Source: Dictyobacter arantiisoli (GTDB taxonomy: Bacteria; Chloroflexota; Ktedonobacteria; Ktedonobacterales; Ktedonobacteraceae). From it: 64,000 bases of DNA. A program made the translations under genes and the position numbers. Within the stretch, counting starts at the first letter, position 1. Each line of letters starts with the position of its first letter. Of the stretch, positions 54,574 through 64,000 are shown one piece after another. The notes under the pieces were generated by a model. It made no database searches and was not told the origin of the DNA. It was given only the letters and a program-made list of their open reading frames with translations. The stretch is taken from positions 1-64,000 of the forward strand of contig NZ_BIXY01000020.1 in the NCBI RefSeq assembly GCF_008326305.1, written 5' to 3'.

Positions 54574-55488
54574 TTAGTGAAAAAACAATGAAAACAGATA
54601 TACCACAATCACGGCAAACAGCAAACTATCAATACGATCCAGCATTCCACCATGGCCCGGCATAATCTGACCACTATCCTTCACATGCATCTGGCGCTTA
54701 ATCAATGATTCACCCAGATCTCCTAACGTCGCCGCTACCCCAATTAAAATACCTAAGACAAGTGCCAGATACCAGGGAACCCCCAGAGGTACTACTGTGG
54801 TGAGTAAACTGGCAAGGATCGAAACGACCAATCCACCAGCTACCCCTTCCCAGGTCTTCGCTGGGCTGATATGGGGAGCCATTTTATGTCGTCCCAGATA
54901 GCGTCCGGCAAAAAATGCCGCGCCATCAAATCCCCAGACGCCCAGGAGCGTCGCCAGCAGCCACCAGACCCCATGTGGCAACGTTACCCAGAAACCATTC
55001 ATGGTATGAAGAAGACTAATCTCAGAGCCACGTAAAAGAACAAAATAGCTCATGGACCAACCAAGGTATATGGGAACCGCCAGCGAGAGCGCCCAATCCA
55101 CCAGAGAGCCTTCCAGCGTTTGGCGTCTGAACAGCCAGCAGAAAGAGAGAATCACAAAAGCGCCCAGCCCAATCTGGAGAAACAGGATGCGCTGGGCAGG
55201 AAACATAGCAGAGATGAGAAACAAGCCACTCAGACCAAAGCTCAGCCAGATCAGAGGGCGAAAGCCAGCCTTGAATAGCATAGAATGAAGTTCAAGTGTC
55301 CCCAACACGGTAACCAGCAGGCATGCCGCACACGAAACCCAGCCACCAAACCACACAAAGAGGAGCACTACCGGTATCATCACGCCAGCGGTCAACCAGC
55401 GTTGTCCCACTGATGATGAACCTTTTTTTTCGGGCCCATTGGTACCCATTGTTACATTTTGCTTACTTGTGCCTTGCAAACAATTCAC
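54574..55488 (-). CDS. cdsA: Phosphatidate cytidylyltransferase
   Basis: Up to 304 residues. The start is unsure: GTG 55488, TTG 55479 (GAGGA about 10 bases upstream) or ATG 55449 are possible. Several membrane helices precede the CDP-diglyceride synthase signature, with SPAKTWEGVAGGLVVS and GDLGESLIKRQMHVKDSGQIMPGHGGMLDRIDSL. It makes CDP-diacylglycerol from phosphatidic acid and CTP, the branch point for phospholipids, in the inner membrane. It follows uppS after 210 bases in which a terminator is seen, so it may have its own promoter. Confidence 0.92.
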   Translation of the reverse strand: MNCLQGTSKQNVTMGTNGPEKKGSSSVGQRWLTAGVMIPVVLLFVWFGGWVSCAACLLVTVLGTLELHSMLFKAGFRPLIWLSFGLSGLFLISAMFPAQRILFLQIGLGAFVILSFCWLFRRQTLEGSLVDWALSLAVPIYLGWSMSYFVLLRGSEISLLHTMNGFWVTLPHGVWWLLATLLGVWGFDGAAFFAGRYLGRHKMAPHISPAKTWEGVAGGLVVSILASLLTTVVPLGVPWYLALVLGILIGVAATLGDLGESLIKRQMHVKDSGQIMPGHGGMLDRIDSLLFAVIVVYLFSLFFH

Positions 55489-55697
55489 ATCCTCATAGAG
55501 CTACAGACATTTTATCATACATACAGTAATGCTATCCCACCATCGTCAAATACGCAACACATCAGCATCCCGCATCAGGGCTGTTCATTTCTCTTTTTTT
55601 TTATCCCGCCCTGCGGGCTGGGATGTGTGGAGTGCAGAGGCTCTCCCACTGCACTCCTGCATATGAATACGACTGGCTCCAGGGAAGGCAAAGCACC

Positions 55698-55744
55698 AAA
55701 AAAAAGAATACGTAGAGAGTGATTTTGAGTATCCCTACGTATTC
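55698..55744 (-). terminator. Terminator after uppS
   Basis: On the minus strand GAATACGTAG (55744-55735) pairs with CTACGTATTC (55715-55706) across a 19-base loop, then a run of T. It lies about 20 bases after the uppS stop. A second inverted repeat, GGAGTGCAG (55629-55637) with CTGCACTCC (55649-55657), lies downstream. Confidence 0.65.
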
Positions 55745-55764
55745 CATTCAATCAGTCACATCCC

Positions 55765-56553
55765 TTACTTTGAAGTGGGGACATCCACGCGCCCGAAACG
55801 CCGTGTACGCTGATAATAATTTTCAAGGGCTGCCATTAAATCTTCATGTCCAAAATCAGGCCACAAGGTTGTAGTGGAATAGTATTCGCTATATGCTGAT
55901 TGCCAGAGTAAGAAATTACTCACCCGCATCTCACCAGCCGTACGAATCACCAGATCGGGATCAGGAAGGTCGCGCGTATACAAATAAGAACTAATCAACT
56001 CCTCGTTGATTGACTCTGGATCGCGCCCATCGGCAATAATTTGCCGGACCGCATCCACAAGCTCTGCACGTCCCCCGTAATTAAAACAGACATTCACATT
56101 GATGCGCGTATTATTCTTCGTCAATTCAACTGAATCGTGCATGGCTTTTTGAATATCGGGCGAGAGATCATATAATCGACCAAGATGGCGCAAACGAACT
56201 CCGTCACGGTGGAGCTGTTCCAATTCCGAGCGAACGGTTTCCCATAAGAGACGCATCAGACCGTCAACCTCATGCTGTGGTCGCCCCCAATTCTCGGTTG
56301 AAAAAGCATACACGCTGAGCATTTCAATATTTTCATCGGCAGCCAACTCCACTACGCGCTTCAGCGCCGTAACCCCGGCCTTATGTCCCGCGAGACGAGG
56401 CAAGTGTTTTTGTGTGGCCCAACGCCCATTGCCATCCATAATGATGGCAATGTGGCGAACTGGTTGCTGCTCAGATGCGACAAGGGACTTCTTCTGCGCT
56501 AAATTCTTCTCTTTACCTTTAAAAGATGGAAAGAGTTGTTGCATCTTGGCCAA
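55765..56553 (-). CDS. uppS: Isoprenyl (undecaprenyl) diphosphate synthase
   Basis: 262 residues from TTG 56553, with GGAGG 7 bases upstream; ATG 56544 is an alternative. Cis-prenyltransferase motifs: HIAIIMDGNGRWA with the catalytic Asp, LPRLAGHKAGV, LSVYAFSTENWGRP, NVCFNYGGRAELVDA and the late DLVIRTAGEMRVSNFLLWQSAYSEYY. It makes the C55 carrier used for peptidoglycan and for the polysaccharide built by region 2. The first 30 residues are a variable basic extension. It follows frr after 2 bases. Confidence 0.94.
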   Translation of the reverse strand: MAKMQQLFPSFKGKEKNLAQKKSLVASEQQPVRHIAIIMDGNGRWATQKHLPRLAGHKAGVTALKRVVELAADENIEMLSVYAFSTENWGRPQHEVDGLMRLLWETVRSELEQLHRDGVRLRHLGRLYDLSPDIQKAMHDSVELTKNNTRINVNVCFNYGGRAELVDAVRQIIADGRDPESINEELISSYLYTRDLPDPDLVIRTAGEMRVSNFLLWQSAYSEYYSTTTLWPDFGHEDLMAALENYYQRTRRFGRVDVPTSK

Positions 56554-56555
56554 GA

Positions 56556-57113
56556 TTAGACCTCCAGGATCTCCAGTTCCTTTGCTTTACCGATCTTCTC
56601 CATCTCATCGATGTAGCGATCAGTGAGCTTTTGCAGTCGGTCAGTACTACGTTTAAGCTCATCTTCAGAAACTTCTTTTTTCTTTTCACGGTCGCGTAAT
56701 TTATCCTGTACATCCCGACGGATATTGCGGATCGCAACCTTATGCTCATCAGCTTTTTTGTGAAGGCTTTTCACCAGGTCACGACGACGCTCTTCACTCA
56801 TCGGCGGAATGACCAGACGAATAACCTGTCCATCATTATTCGGGTTAATACCAAGGTCCGATTTTTGAATCGCTTTCTCGATATCAACCAGTAATTTTTT
56901 ATCCCAGGGTTGAATTACCAGTAAGCGAGCCTCAGGAACGGTCACCGAAGAGACCTGACTAATTGGAGTTGGCGCGCCGTAGTAATCCACAGTAATACGT
57001 TCAATCAGGGCCGAACTGGCACGGCCAGCGCGGATTGCATTGAGATCTTGCTTCAGGGCCTCAATGGCCTTTTGCATACGTCGTTCTGCATCCCCAAGTA
57101 AATCTGCTGTCAT
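56556..57113 (-). CDS. frr: Ribosome recycling factor
   Basis: 185 residues, the family length. The motif LKQDLNAIRAGRASSALIERITVDYYGAPTPISQVSSV covers the conserved start, with LLVIQPWDKKL and the domain-II hinge. The C-terminal three-helix bundle has SEERRRDLVKSLHKKADEHKVAIRNIRRD and YIDEMEKIGKAKELEILEV. It splits post-termination ribosomes with EF-G. AAGGAAG precedes the ATG. Confidence 0.95.
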   Translation of the reverse strand: MTADLLGDAERRMQKAIEALKQDLNAIRAGRASSALIERITVDYYGAPTPISQVSSVTVPEARLLVIQPWDKKLLVDIEKAIQKSDLGINPNNDGQVIRLVIPPMSEERRRDLVKSLHKKADEHKVAIRNIRRDVQDKLRDREKKKEVSEDELKRSTDRLQKLTDRYIDEMEKIGKAKELEILEV

Positions 57114-57196
57114 TGCATACTTCCTTTTTCTCTAGGCACCATATGCACCTCAAAAAACGGGACGTGAGGAAAGAAGGAGCGCAACAGTTTGCGCAA

Positions 57197-57997
<801 letters not shown>

Positions 57998-58004
57998 TCA
58001 CCGG

Positions 58005-58030
58005 GGATATCCCCTTTGAAGGGGATATCC
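58005..58030 (-). other. Hairpin between tsf and pyrH
   Basis: GGATATCCCC (58005-58014) and GGGGATATCC (58021-58030) form a 10-bp perfect stem with a 6-base loop. No T-run follows on the minus strand, so it may be an mRNA processing or stabilising hairpin rather than a terminator. Confidence 0.5.
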
Positions 58031-58059
58031 ATCAGAGCCCGCTCTGGCAAGAATAAAAA

Positions 58060-58656
58060 TTACTCACCCAGAGCAAAGCGGCTGAAGCGACGAACGATAA
58101 TGTTTTCGCCTGTTCCAGCAATAACCTTACGCACAAGGTCACTGATGGTGACCGACTCATCCTTGATCCAGGGCTGCATCATCAAGACCTGGGATGCAAA
58201 CTCTTTGTTCAGTTTGCCAGCCAGAACTTCCTCTTTACGAGCCTCAGGCACGCGAGCCATCGAAGGATCTTCAGCAAATTTCTGGCGTGCAGCCTCAATC
58301 ACCTCAGCAGGCACATCCTCAAAGTTTACGTACTTAGGAGCTACACCAACAATCTGCAGAGCCAGATCATTGGCCAGGTCGCGGAAACCATCGCTACGAG
58401 CCACGAAGTCAGTGTTACAGTTCAGTTCAATCAGCACACCAACACGATTGTTGTGGTGAACATACGAAAAGACGCCACCCTCTTTGGTCTCACGGCCGGC
58501 AGTAACCATCTTCTCCGCTTTTTTATCGCGGCGAGCATCCAGATACTTGACGGCATCATCCCATGATTTGGACTCAGTCAAAGCATTTTTACAATCAGCG
58601 AATGTGGCACCTGTCTCTTCGCGCAACTTCTTTACGTCTGCGGCAGCGAATTCCAT
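58060..58656 (-). CDS. tsf: Elongation factor Ts
   Basis: About 198 residues from ATG 58656 (GGAG 9 bases upstream); a longer frame upstream is untranslated. Motifs: VKKLREETGATFADCKNALTES, KKAEKMVTAGRETKEGGV, NNRVGVLIELNCNTDFVARSD with the EF-Tu-binding TDF, and the late ALGE end. This is the short EF-Ts with one core domain, as in Thermus and many Chloroflexota, unlike the 283-residue E. coli form. It exchanges GDP for GTP on EF-Tu. Confidence 0.94.
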   Translation of the reverse strand: MEFAAADVKKLREETGATFADCKNALTESKSWDDAVKYLDARRDKKAEKMVTAGRETKEGGVFSYVHHNNRVGVLIELNCNTDFVARSDGFRDLANDLALQIVGVAPKYVNFEDVPAEVIEAARQKFAEDPSMARVPEARKEEVLAGKLNKEFASQVLMMQPWIKDESVTISDLVRKVIAGTGENIIVRRFSRFALGE

Positions 58657-58878
58657 CTCTGGTTTCTCCTCAATCTTGTATCTATCATACTCAGATCCCA
58701 CAGATAGTACAACAACTGCTGTCCATCTTTTTTGGTCTCTGAGTGCTTGACAAATGTGAAATTTAGTGAATATGCGCTCAGGAAGCGCATTGAAGGGCAC
58801 AGTATATACATAAAAAGGCGGGAGTCAGGAAGCAAAAATGCCCCTTTTCTCCCACCGAAACACGCTATGGATTATTGA

Positions 58879-59778
58879 CTAGTGAGCCTCTTTGGATACG
58901 AGTTCTGGCTCCTCAGCCTGAGCAGGGGCGGCCTCGGCAACTGGCTCTTCAGCCACAGGTGCTGCAGGGGTAGCTTCGGGCTCTGCTACTGCTGGCGCAG
59001 ATGTTGGCTCTGCGGTTACTGCTACAGGTGCTTCAGTTTCTTCGATAGGTGACTCGCTCTCGCCTGCATCGGAATCCTTCTGCTGGGCCTCGAGCTCACG
59101 GCGGCCTTCGACAGCGGCATCAGCGATCTTGGAGCACAGCAAGCGTACAGCACGAATTGCATCATCGTTGGCAGGGATGGGGTAATCCATCTCGTCAGGG
59201 TCGCAGTTTGTGTCAGCCAGCGCAATGATAGGAATCTCTAGACGGCGGGCTTCCATTACAGCGGTGCGCTCTTTGCGAGTATCGATGATAAAGATAGCAC
59301 TTGGTAAACGGCGCATGTCTCTGATTCCGCCCAGGATACGATCCAGGCGCGCAATCTCGTCCTGTATATGCTGGACTTCTTTTTTTGTCAAACGCTCGAA
59401 ATCGCCACGGTCGCGGCGCTCTTCCAGGCTGCGCAGATAGCTAATACGAGATTGAATGGTCTTGAAGTTGGTTAACATACCACCCAACCAGCGCTGATTG
59501 ACAAAGAACATGCCACAACGTTTGGCCTCTTCAGCAACGGCTTCCTGAGCCTGCTTCTTGGTACCAACGAAGAGCAATGTGCCGCCATCAGCAACCAGTT
59601 GCTCGACAAACTTGTACGCATCATTCAGACGCGTCACGGTCTGCTGGAGATCGATAATATGAATGCCATTGCGGTCCATGAAGATGAATTGCTGCATCTT
59701 AGGATTCCAGCGACGTGTCTGGTGACCAAAATGAACACCAGCTTCCAACAACTGTTTCATAGAAATGATATTAGCCAA
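58879..59778 (-). CDS. rpsB: 30S ribosomal protein S2 with acidic C-terminal tail
   Basis: 299 residues from TTG 59778 (GGGAGG 8 bases upstream). Signature [79 protein letters not shown] and [13 protein letters not shown]. The S2 core ends near residue 235. About 65 more residues follow that are mostly Glu, Ala, Pro, Thr and Val, ending in SKEAH, beyond the usual length of 230-250. The tail is probably unstructured, of unknown use. Confidence 0.95.
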   Translation of the reverse strand: MANIISMKQLLEAGVHFGHQTRRWNPKMQQFIFMDRNGIHIIDLQQTVTRLNDAYKFVEQLVADGGTLLFVGTKKQAQEAVAEEAKRCGMFFVNQRWLGGMLTNFKTIQSRISYLRSLEERRDRGDFERLTKKEVQHIQDEIARLDRILGGIRDMRRLPSAIFIIDTRKERTAVMEARRLEIPIIALADTNCDPDEMDYPIPANDDAIRAVRLLCSKIADAAVEGRRELEAQQKDSDAGESESPIEETEAPVAVTAEPTSAPAVAEPEATPAAPVAEEPVAEAAPAQAEEPELVSKEAH

Positions 59779-59965
59779 AAAACGGACCTCCCTTGATCCT
59801 CCGCCCCCACGTCATGGCGTCAGGGTCCCCCAAGGTAAACCTTGCTCGTCCTTAACATACAATGAGTTATGGACCCCAGGGTCAGCGCTTTTCAGAGGGC
59901 GTGTGTAGTTTCTATTTCTGTTTTCTATACAGCAAGCGAGCAGTCCTCGCCCACTCCGACTGTGA
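59779..59965 (-). promoter_or_regulatory. Structured rpsB mRNA leader
   Basis: The predicted leader of about 180 bases contains GACCC-CA-GGGTC (59872-59883) and CAAGG-TAAA-CCTTG (59831-59844) hairpins, and the direct repeat CAGGGTC (59821-59827 and 59877-59883). S2 genes are autoregulated through their leaders in several bacteria, so this could be a binding site for S2; that is inference. Confidence 0.4.
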
Positions 59966-59994
59966 AGTATAGCACAGAGCTACCGAGGACGCAA
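59966..59994 (-). promoter_or_regulatory. Sigma-70-type promoter of the rpsB operon
   Basis: On the minus strand TTGCGT (59994-59989), a 17-base spacer and TATACT (59971-59966). The TTG core and ideal spacing support it. Confidence 0.6.
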
Positions 59995-60514
59995 GAAATA
60001 GAGATCCGGGTTTTTTAAAAGCCTTTCAGATGGTATGCAGGTATCCATCATGAGAAGCTCTTTCTTTTGCGCTTAGCTGCGATGGGCTTACTTTAAAGTA
60101 TGAAGCATCTTTTGCATGTAGGGGTAAATAGCGTATACTATCAAATACGAGCGTTTATAAAGACATTTACTGGCATGATGAATACTGTGGGAGTAGAATA
60201 GCCATGAGGTCATTAACAATGAGCTACAAAACACACTATTATCGTATCCATTTAATTGCCTACTCAAGCTTACCTTATGCTCATTTTTCTTTGCTCTCAC
60301 GCATCCCTACACCCGGCCCTACCCCCCTGGCCCAACGTATACCTGCGCCAAAACGCCTACCCCGCAAGGTTTTCCTCCTAAAAATTGGTGAACACTGTTC
60401 GCTTCTTGAATTCAGGCGTATAGTATAGAGTAAGCGTACATATTTTTAGCTAATGCCCAGTAGAACGCTTATACCATTTTCAGGGGTTGTAGAAGTAGAA
60501 AGGGATTGAAACAG
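59995..60514. other. Intergenic region between rpsB and the response regulator
   Basis: About 520 AT-rich bases with no credible gene. A 74-residue open frame at 60204-60428 lacks a ribosome site and family signs. Promoters for the plus-strand regulator gene should lie at the right end. Confidence 0.45.
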
Positions 60515-61246
60515 ATGGTACATGTTCTCGTTGTTGATGATCATTCATTAATGCGTCGCGTGGTACGCGAGGTAATCGAAAAAGAAATAGATATGGAAGT
60601 GGTGGCCGAGGCAAGTAATGGTCAGGAGGCCGAATTACACGCAGCCCAAACACAACCTGATGTGGTTTTGATGGATGTAGATATGCCTGACTGTACCGGC
60701 TTTGAAGCCACTGAACGCGTACTCGCCTGTTCACCAAACTCACGCGTCATCATTTTCACATCCACACATCATGAACAACTCCTCTTTCAGGCCATCCAAA
60801 AAGGTGCAATGGGGTATATCACCAAAGATATCGAACCGGACGCGCTCATCCATGCGATTCGCTGTGCCGCCCGCAATGATTTATGCATTCCAGGGATCTT
60901 CGCCACGCACGTCCTGAACTATTTGCGCTCCTATTGGAGACAGGGTACTCCCTATGGCGGTATGCTGTCTGGTGGTATTTCCTATCGCACACCACGGCGC
61001 ACTGCCCATGTGCTCCCGGGTGAAGAGGCATTACTGGCTGATCCTAATGCGCACTTACCTCGACCGCTGACCGAGCGTGAAAATCAGATTTTGGATTTGA
61101 TGCGCAAAGGTCGCAAAAATCGCGAAATTGCGCTTGAGCTTTCAATTGCCGAGTCTACTGTCCATAAACATGTACAAAACATCTTTGAAAAACTTCATGC
61201 TCGTAATCGCACTGAAGCCATTTATTTAACCAGTATTGAGGCATGA
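60515..61246 (+). CDS. NarL/FixJ-type response regulator
   Basis: About 243 residues from ATG 60515 (AAAGGGA 9 bases upstream). Receiver domain: VHVLVVDDHSLMRRVV, the phospho-acceptor Asp in DVVLMDVDMPDCTG, the Thr/Ser position in IIFTST and the Lys in YITKDIEPD. A linker of about 50 residues follows. The LuxR-type helix-turn-helix has LTERENQILDLMRKGRKNREIALELSIAESTVHKHVQNIFEKL. No sensor kinase is adjacent, so its signal is unknown. Confidence 0.9.
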   Translation: MVHVLVVDDHSLMRRVVREVIEKEIDMEVVAEASNGQEAELHAAQTQPDVVLMDVDMPDCTGFEATERVLACSPNSRVIIFTSTHHEQLLFQAIQKGAMGYITKDIEPDALIHAIRCAARNDLCIPGIFATHVLNYLRSYWRQGTPYGGMLSGGISYRTPRRTAHVLPGEEALLADPNAHLPRPLTERENQILDLMRKGRKNREIALELSIAESTVHKHVQNIFEKLHARNRTEAIYLTSIEA

Positions 61247-61313
61247 TACCTGACGGCCCTGTATGGTACAATGTGTAGTGTTATCAATAAACACCACAGA
61301 ACAATGATACAGG

Positions 61314-62090
61314 ATGTTGCACGTGCGAGGAAGACAGACAAGTTCGCCGGAAACCGCGCTGACGCCAGGAACACTACCTGCGGAAAAGTCGTCGTTCCTG
61401 GCTCATAATGCGCTCTTTCGACAGCTCAACGCGCAGGATGCCCGCGCTCTCGATCAGATCACAACTTCACTGACCTGTTCGCCTGGACGTATTCTCTATC
61501 GTCCGGGCGAGGCGAACACGGCACTTTTCTTCATTCAAACGGGGAGTATGCAACTCTATCATCTCTCAACCGATGGACGAAAATTGATCACAGCTACGCT
61601 GGGTAGCGGTACCTGCTGTGGGGAACAATGCCTCTGGGGCCAACCTATCTATACCAGTTTTGCAGAAGCAACTACCACTACGATACTCTTTGCCTTAAAC
61701 ACCAGTGACCTTGCCAATCTCTTACTACATCATCCAGCTATTTCCTTTATCCTCATGCAGATGATAGGACAACGGCTAACCTCTCTAGAAACACAATTAG
61801 TCAATACGACCTTCAAAAGCGTTACCGCACGCCTGGCAGATCTGCTACTACAACTTGCCAGTGCGCCTACATCACAAGCCAATCAACCACTGATTGTGAA
61901 TGGCTTGAGCCATGAAGAACTGGCAGATCGTCTGGGCGTCTATCGCGAGACGGTCAGCGCTGCGCTACGCGAACTCAAAGAACTGCAGGCCATCCAACCT
62001 GGTCGCAAACGTATTACTATTCATCGTCCTGATTTGCTGCAACAGGTGGCTCAAACAAGTAGCAAGACAGGTTTACATCGGAGAGAGTGA
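61314..62090 (+). CDS. Crp/Fnr family transcriptional regulator
   Basis: 258 residues. A cyclic-nucleotide-binding-type beta-barrel occupies about 30-150 ([53 protein letters not shown]). A winged-helix domain follows, with the recognition segment [26 protein letters not shown]. The FNR-type cysteine pattern is absent; CCGEQC is in the barrel turn, not the N-terminus. The residues that contact cAMP (R-x-x-S/T after FGE) are not clear, so the ligand is unknown. The ABC ATPase follows within 4 bases and is likely controlled with it. Confidence 0.88.
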   Translation: MLHVRGRQTSSPETALTPGTLPAEKSSFLAHNALFRQLNAQDARALDQITTSLTCSPGRILYRPGEANTALFFIQTGSMQLYHLSTDGRKLITATLGSGTCCGEQCLWGQPIYTSFAEATTTTILFALNTSDLANLLLHHPAISFILMQMIGQRLTSLETQLVNTTFKSVTARLADLLLQLASAPTSQANQPLIVNGLSHEELADRLGVYRETVSAALRELKELQAIQPGRKRITIHRPDLLQQVAQTSSKTGLHRRE

Positions 62091-62094
62091 TTGG

Positions 62095-62766
62095 ATGATT
62101 GTCAAAGCACAACAGATCGGCAAAATCTATCGCAATGGGCCGCTGCGCGTCGAGGCCTTGCGGGATCTTTCACTGGAAATTGCAGAGGGTGAAATAATTG
62201 CGCTGATGGGTCCCAGCGGTTGTGGCAAAACAACCCTCTTAAATTGCCTCTCAGGATTGGATACCATCGATGCGGGAGATATTTATATCCGTGGCGATAA
62301 TTTACGGGATTTAAGTGAGCGTGAACGCACCAATTATCGCGCACAACATATGGGATTTATCTTTCAAGACTTTAATCTGCTCCCTGTACTCTCAGCGATC
62401 GAAAATGTGGAGTTACCATTGCTGGTGACAAAGGTACCTCGAAAGCAAGCGCGCCAGCGCGCCATGGAAATGTTGGCTACCGTGGGTTTGAGCGCACGTG
62501 CTCGCCATCGTCCTGCTGAACTCTCTGGTGGACAGCGACAACGGGTAACGATTGCACGTGCACTGGTGAATAATCCAGATCTCGTCTGGGCGGATGAGCC
62601 AACCGGCAATCTGGATAGTGAGACAGCTGGCGAAATTATGGATCTCTTGCTACAACTCAATCATGAACGGCACCAGACCTTTGTCATCGTCACCCACGCG
62701 CAGGAAATTGGTATGCTGGCCCATCGTGTTATTCATATGCGCGATGGCAAAATAACATTCCTCTGA
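62095..62766 (+). CDS. ABC transporter ATP-binding protein, LolD/MacB type
   Basis: About 223 residues from ATG 62095 (GGAGAGAG upstream). Complete ABC domain: Walker [15 protein letters not shown]-loop [20 protein letters not shown], signature [15 protein letters not shown], Walker [16 protein letters not shown] and the switch His in VIVTHAQE. The phrase ADEPTGNLD and the short length fit the LolD/FtsE/MacB branch, whose permeases have FtsX-type folds. No permease gene is next to it, so the partner lies elsewhere or has been lost. It follows the Crp/Fnr gene within 4 bases. Confidence 0.9.
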   Translation: MIVKAQQIGKIYRNGPLRVEALRDLSLEIAEGEIIALMGPSGCGKTTLLNCLSGLDTIDAGDIYIRGDNLRDLSERERTNYRAQHMGFIFQDFNLLPVLSAIENVELPLLVTKVPRKQARQRAMEMLATVGLSARARHRPAELSGGQRQRVTIARALVNNPDLVWADEPTGNLDSETAGEIMDLLLQLNHERHQTFVIVTHAQEIGMLAHRVIHMRDGKITFL

Positions 62767-62781
62767 TCCCAAGAGGAATGT
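62755..62781. terminator. Bidirectional terminator between the ABC ATPase gene and dxs
   Basis: ACATTCCTCT (62755-62764) pairs with AGAGGAATGT (62772-62781) across a 7-base loop. The stem overlaps the ATPase stop codon. The T-runs are weak. Confidence 0.6.
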
Positions 62782-62813
62782 CACACACTCTCCACATTGC
62801 TACGTATACAGAA

Positions 62814-64000
62814 CTATTTTGCCAGTGTATGGGCATTTAGCTGTGCACGCACGACATCTTTGATATGAGCAGACGAGAGTCCATATAATTCTTTCAGGAT
62901 GGTGAGTGCGCCGTGCTCAACAAACTTATCTGGCAGGGCAATTACAGTTACCTCAACATCCTTGATATTGCGCTGTTCCAGCAGTTCCAATACAGCACTC
63001 CCAAAACCACCAGTCGCTACATGATCTTCTATAGTCACCAGATGTTTGGTTCCCTGCGCCAAACGGAGAATCATATCCTCGTCCAGAGGTTTGGCCCAGC
63101 GGGCATTGACTACCGCAGCATGAATACCTTCGTCTGCCAGTTCTTTCGCCGCTAACTCGGCCTGCGCCACCATTGATCCATACGCCAGAATAGCCACATC
63201 CTGTTGTTCAGCAGTCTCTATGGTATCAGGGCTCAGCAATTCAGCCTTGCCAACTTCCAATAGATGGAGATCGTTGGTCATCGGTATTCCTAATCCTTTG
63301 CCACGGGGATAGCGTAATGCTACTGGACCATCCAGAGCGACGGCGGTATATAACATGTTGCGTAGCTCCTCTTCATCTTTGGGAGCCATGACTTTCATAC
63401 CAGGTATCATACGGGTGAAGGCGATATCGAAAACGCCATGCTGCGTCTGACCATCCTCGCCTACCAGACCGGCACGATCCATTGCAAAAACGACATGCAG
63501 GTTTTGCACACAAATATCATGAATAATCTGATCAATTGCACGCTGCATAAAAGTGGAATAAATCGCCACTACAGGAGTCAAACCGCCCACCGCCAGACCA
63601 CCAGCAAAGGTCACTGCATGCTGTTCCGCGATACCCACATCAAAGTATCGCTCGGGGAAACGCTGGCGCAGCTTCTTCAAGCCAGTACCCTCTTCCATCG
63701 CGGCTGTAATACCAACCACCTTTGGATTTTTCTCGGCAATGGAAACCAACGTATTAGCAAACACCTCTGTATACGAAGGTGGATCACCCGCATTCTTCTT
63801 GATAACGCCGGTCTTATAATCATAGGCACCAGGGCCATGCCACGTGGTGGAATCACCCTCGGCGACCTCCCAGCCTTTGCCCTTTTTCGTGACCATCTGT
63901 ACGATCACCGGACCGTCCACCATCTTTACATTCTCAAATACATCCAACATGGTATTGAGATCATGACCATCAAAGGGACCAAAGAATTTAAGGCCAAGCT
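62814..64000 (-). CDS. dxs: 1-deoxy-D-xylulose-5-phosphate synthase, C-terminal part (cut by window)
   Basis: The last 395 or so residues of a protein of about 630; the frame is open to the right edge (reading KFFGPFDGHDLNTM there). The transketolase-like pyrimidine domain has GITAAMEEGTGL, FDVGIAEQHAVTFAGGLAVGG, YSTFMQRAIDQIIHD and FAMDRAGLVGEDGQTQHGVFD. The C-terminal domain has GSMVAQAELAAKEL, DEDMILRLAQ and EDHVATGGFGSAV. It condenses pyruvate and glyceraldehyde 3-phosphate with TPP to form DXP, the first MEP step. The N-terminal TPP-binding part lies outside the window. Confidence 0.95.
   Translation of the reverse strand, partial: LGLKFFGPFDGHDLNTMLDVFENVKMVDGPVIVQMVTKKGKGWEVAEGDSTTWHGPGAYDYKTGVIKKNAGDPPSYTEVFANTLVSIAEKNPKVVGITAAMEEGTGLKKLRQRFPERYFDVGIAEQHAVTFAGGLAVGGLTPVVAIYSTFMQRAIDQIIHDICVQNLHVVFAMDRAGLVGEDGQTQHGVFDIAFTRMIPGMKVMAPKDEEELRNMLYTAVALDGPVALRYPRGKGLGIPMTNDLHLLEVGKAELLSPDTIETAEQQDVAILAYGSMVAQAELAAKELADEGIHAAVVNARWAKPLDEDMILRLAQGTKHLVTIEDHVATGGFGSAVLELLEQRNIKDVEVTVIALPDKFVEHGALTILKELYGLSSAHIKDVVRAQLNAHTLAK

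Noticed and set aside
55598-55625. GC-rich hairpin near 55600 as the uppS terminator
   Set aside because: The run of T is on the wrong side for the minus strand; the hairpin at 55698-55744 fits better.
60204-60428. 74-residue open frame upstream of the LuxR-type regulator
   Set aside because: No ribosome site and no known features; Pro-rich composition could be chance.

Overview
The window looks like a chromosomal segment of a Ktedonobacteria-type member of the Chloroflexota. This is an inference from gene content: an NHLRC2-like thioredoxin/NHL protein, a replication-relaxation-like protein, a short EF-Ts, an aroK-aroB fusion, moderate GC and frequent GTG/TTG starts. No 16S rRNA gene or other taxonomic anchor is present. 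Core genes and a large cell-surface polysaccharide locus lie side by side.

Region 1 (1-7,250) is accessory and metabolic. An IS3-type insertion sequence runs off the left edge and cuts a replication-relaxation-like gene. A sodium:solute symporter gene has lost its 3' part. Intact genes follow for an NHLRC2-like protein, a Nudix hydrolase, 1-pyrroline-5-carboxylate dehydrogenase and an MBL-fold hydrolase.

Region 2 (7,300-38,450) is an exopolysaccharide or capsule locus. A minus-strand operon (18,181 to 7,327) begins with a membrane-anchored DMFase-like protein. It then carries two tandem copies of a three-gene module (polysaccharide deacetylase, ATP-grasp ligase, FAD-dependent oxidoreductase), a third deacetylase and a WbpD/WlbB-like acetyltransferase. 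The divergent plus-strand operon (18,843 to 34,853) encodes a Wzz/tyrosine-kinase protein, a WbpA-like UDP-sugar dehydrogenase, one 980-residue protein joining a Wzx/MurJ-type flippase to a Wzy/WaaL-type polymerase or ligase, four GT4 glycosyltransferases, two AsnB-type amidotransferases and a sugar epimerase. A WbpB-like oxidoreductase, a WbpE-like aminotransferase and the initiating sugar-phosphate transferase follow. Together these suggest assembly of a polymer containing a 2,3-diacetamido uronic acid, possibly amidated.

Region 3 (38,470-50,660) holds a solo MshEN-like domain, an OmpR-type response regulator, a DUF212 protein and the core operon aroKB-aroQ-pepP-efp-accB-like-xseA-xseB. In that operon the accB-like product lacks the biotinylated lysine and accC is absent. 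Upstream are a large secreted CHAP-domain protein and two identical tRNA-Val genes.

Region 4 (50,700-64,000) is the conserved order rpsB-tsf-pyrH-frr-uppS-cdsA-dxr-rseP-ispG (minus strand). It is followed by a LuxR-type response regulator, a Crp/Fnr regulator with an ABC ATPase, and the 3' part of dxs. Long, mostly perfect inverted repeats sit between most convergent gene pairs and probably act as bidirectional terminators.
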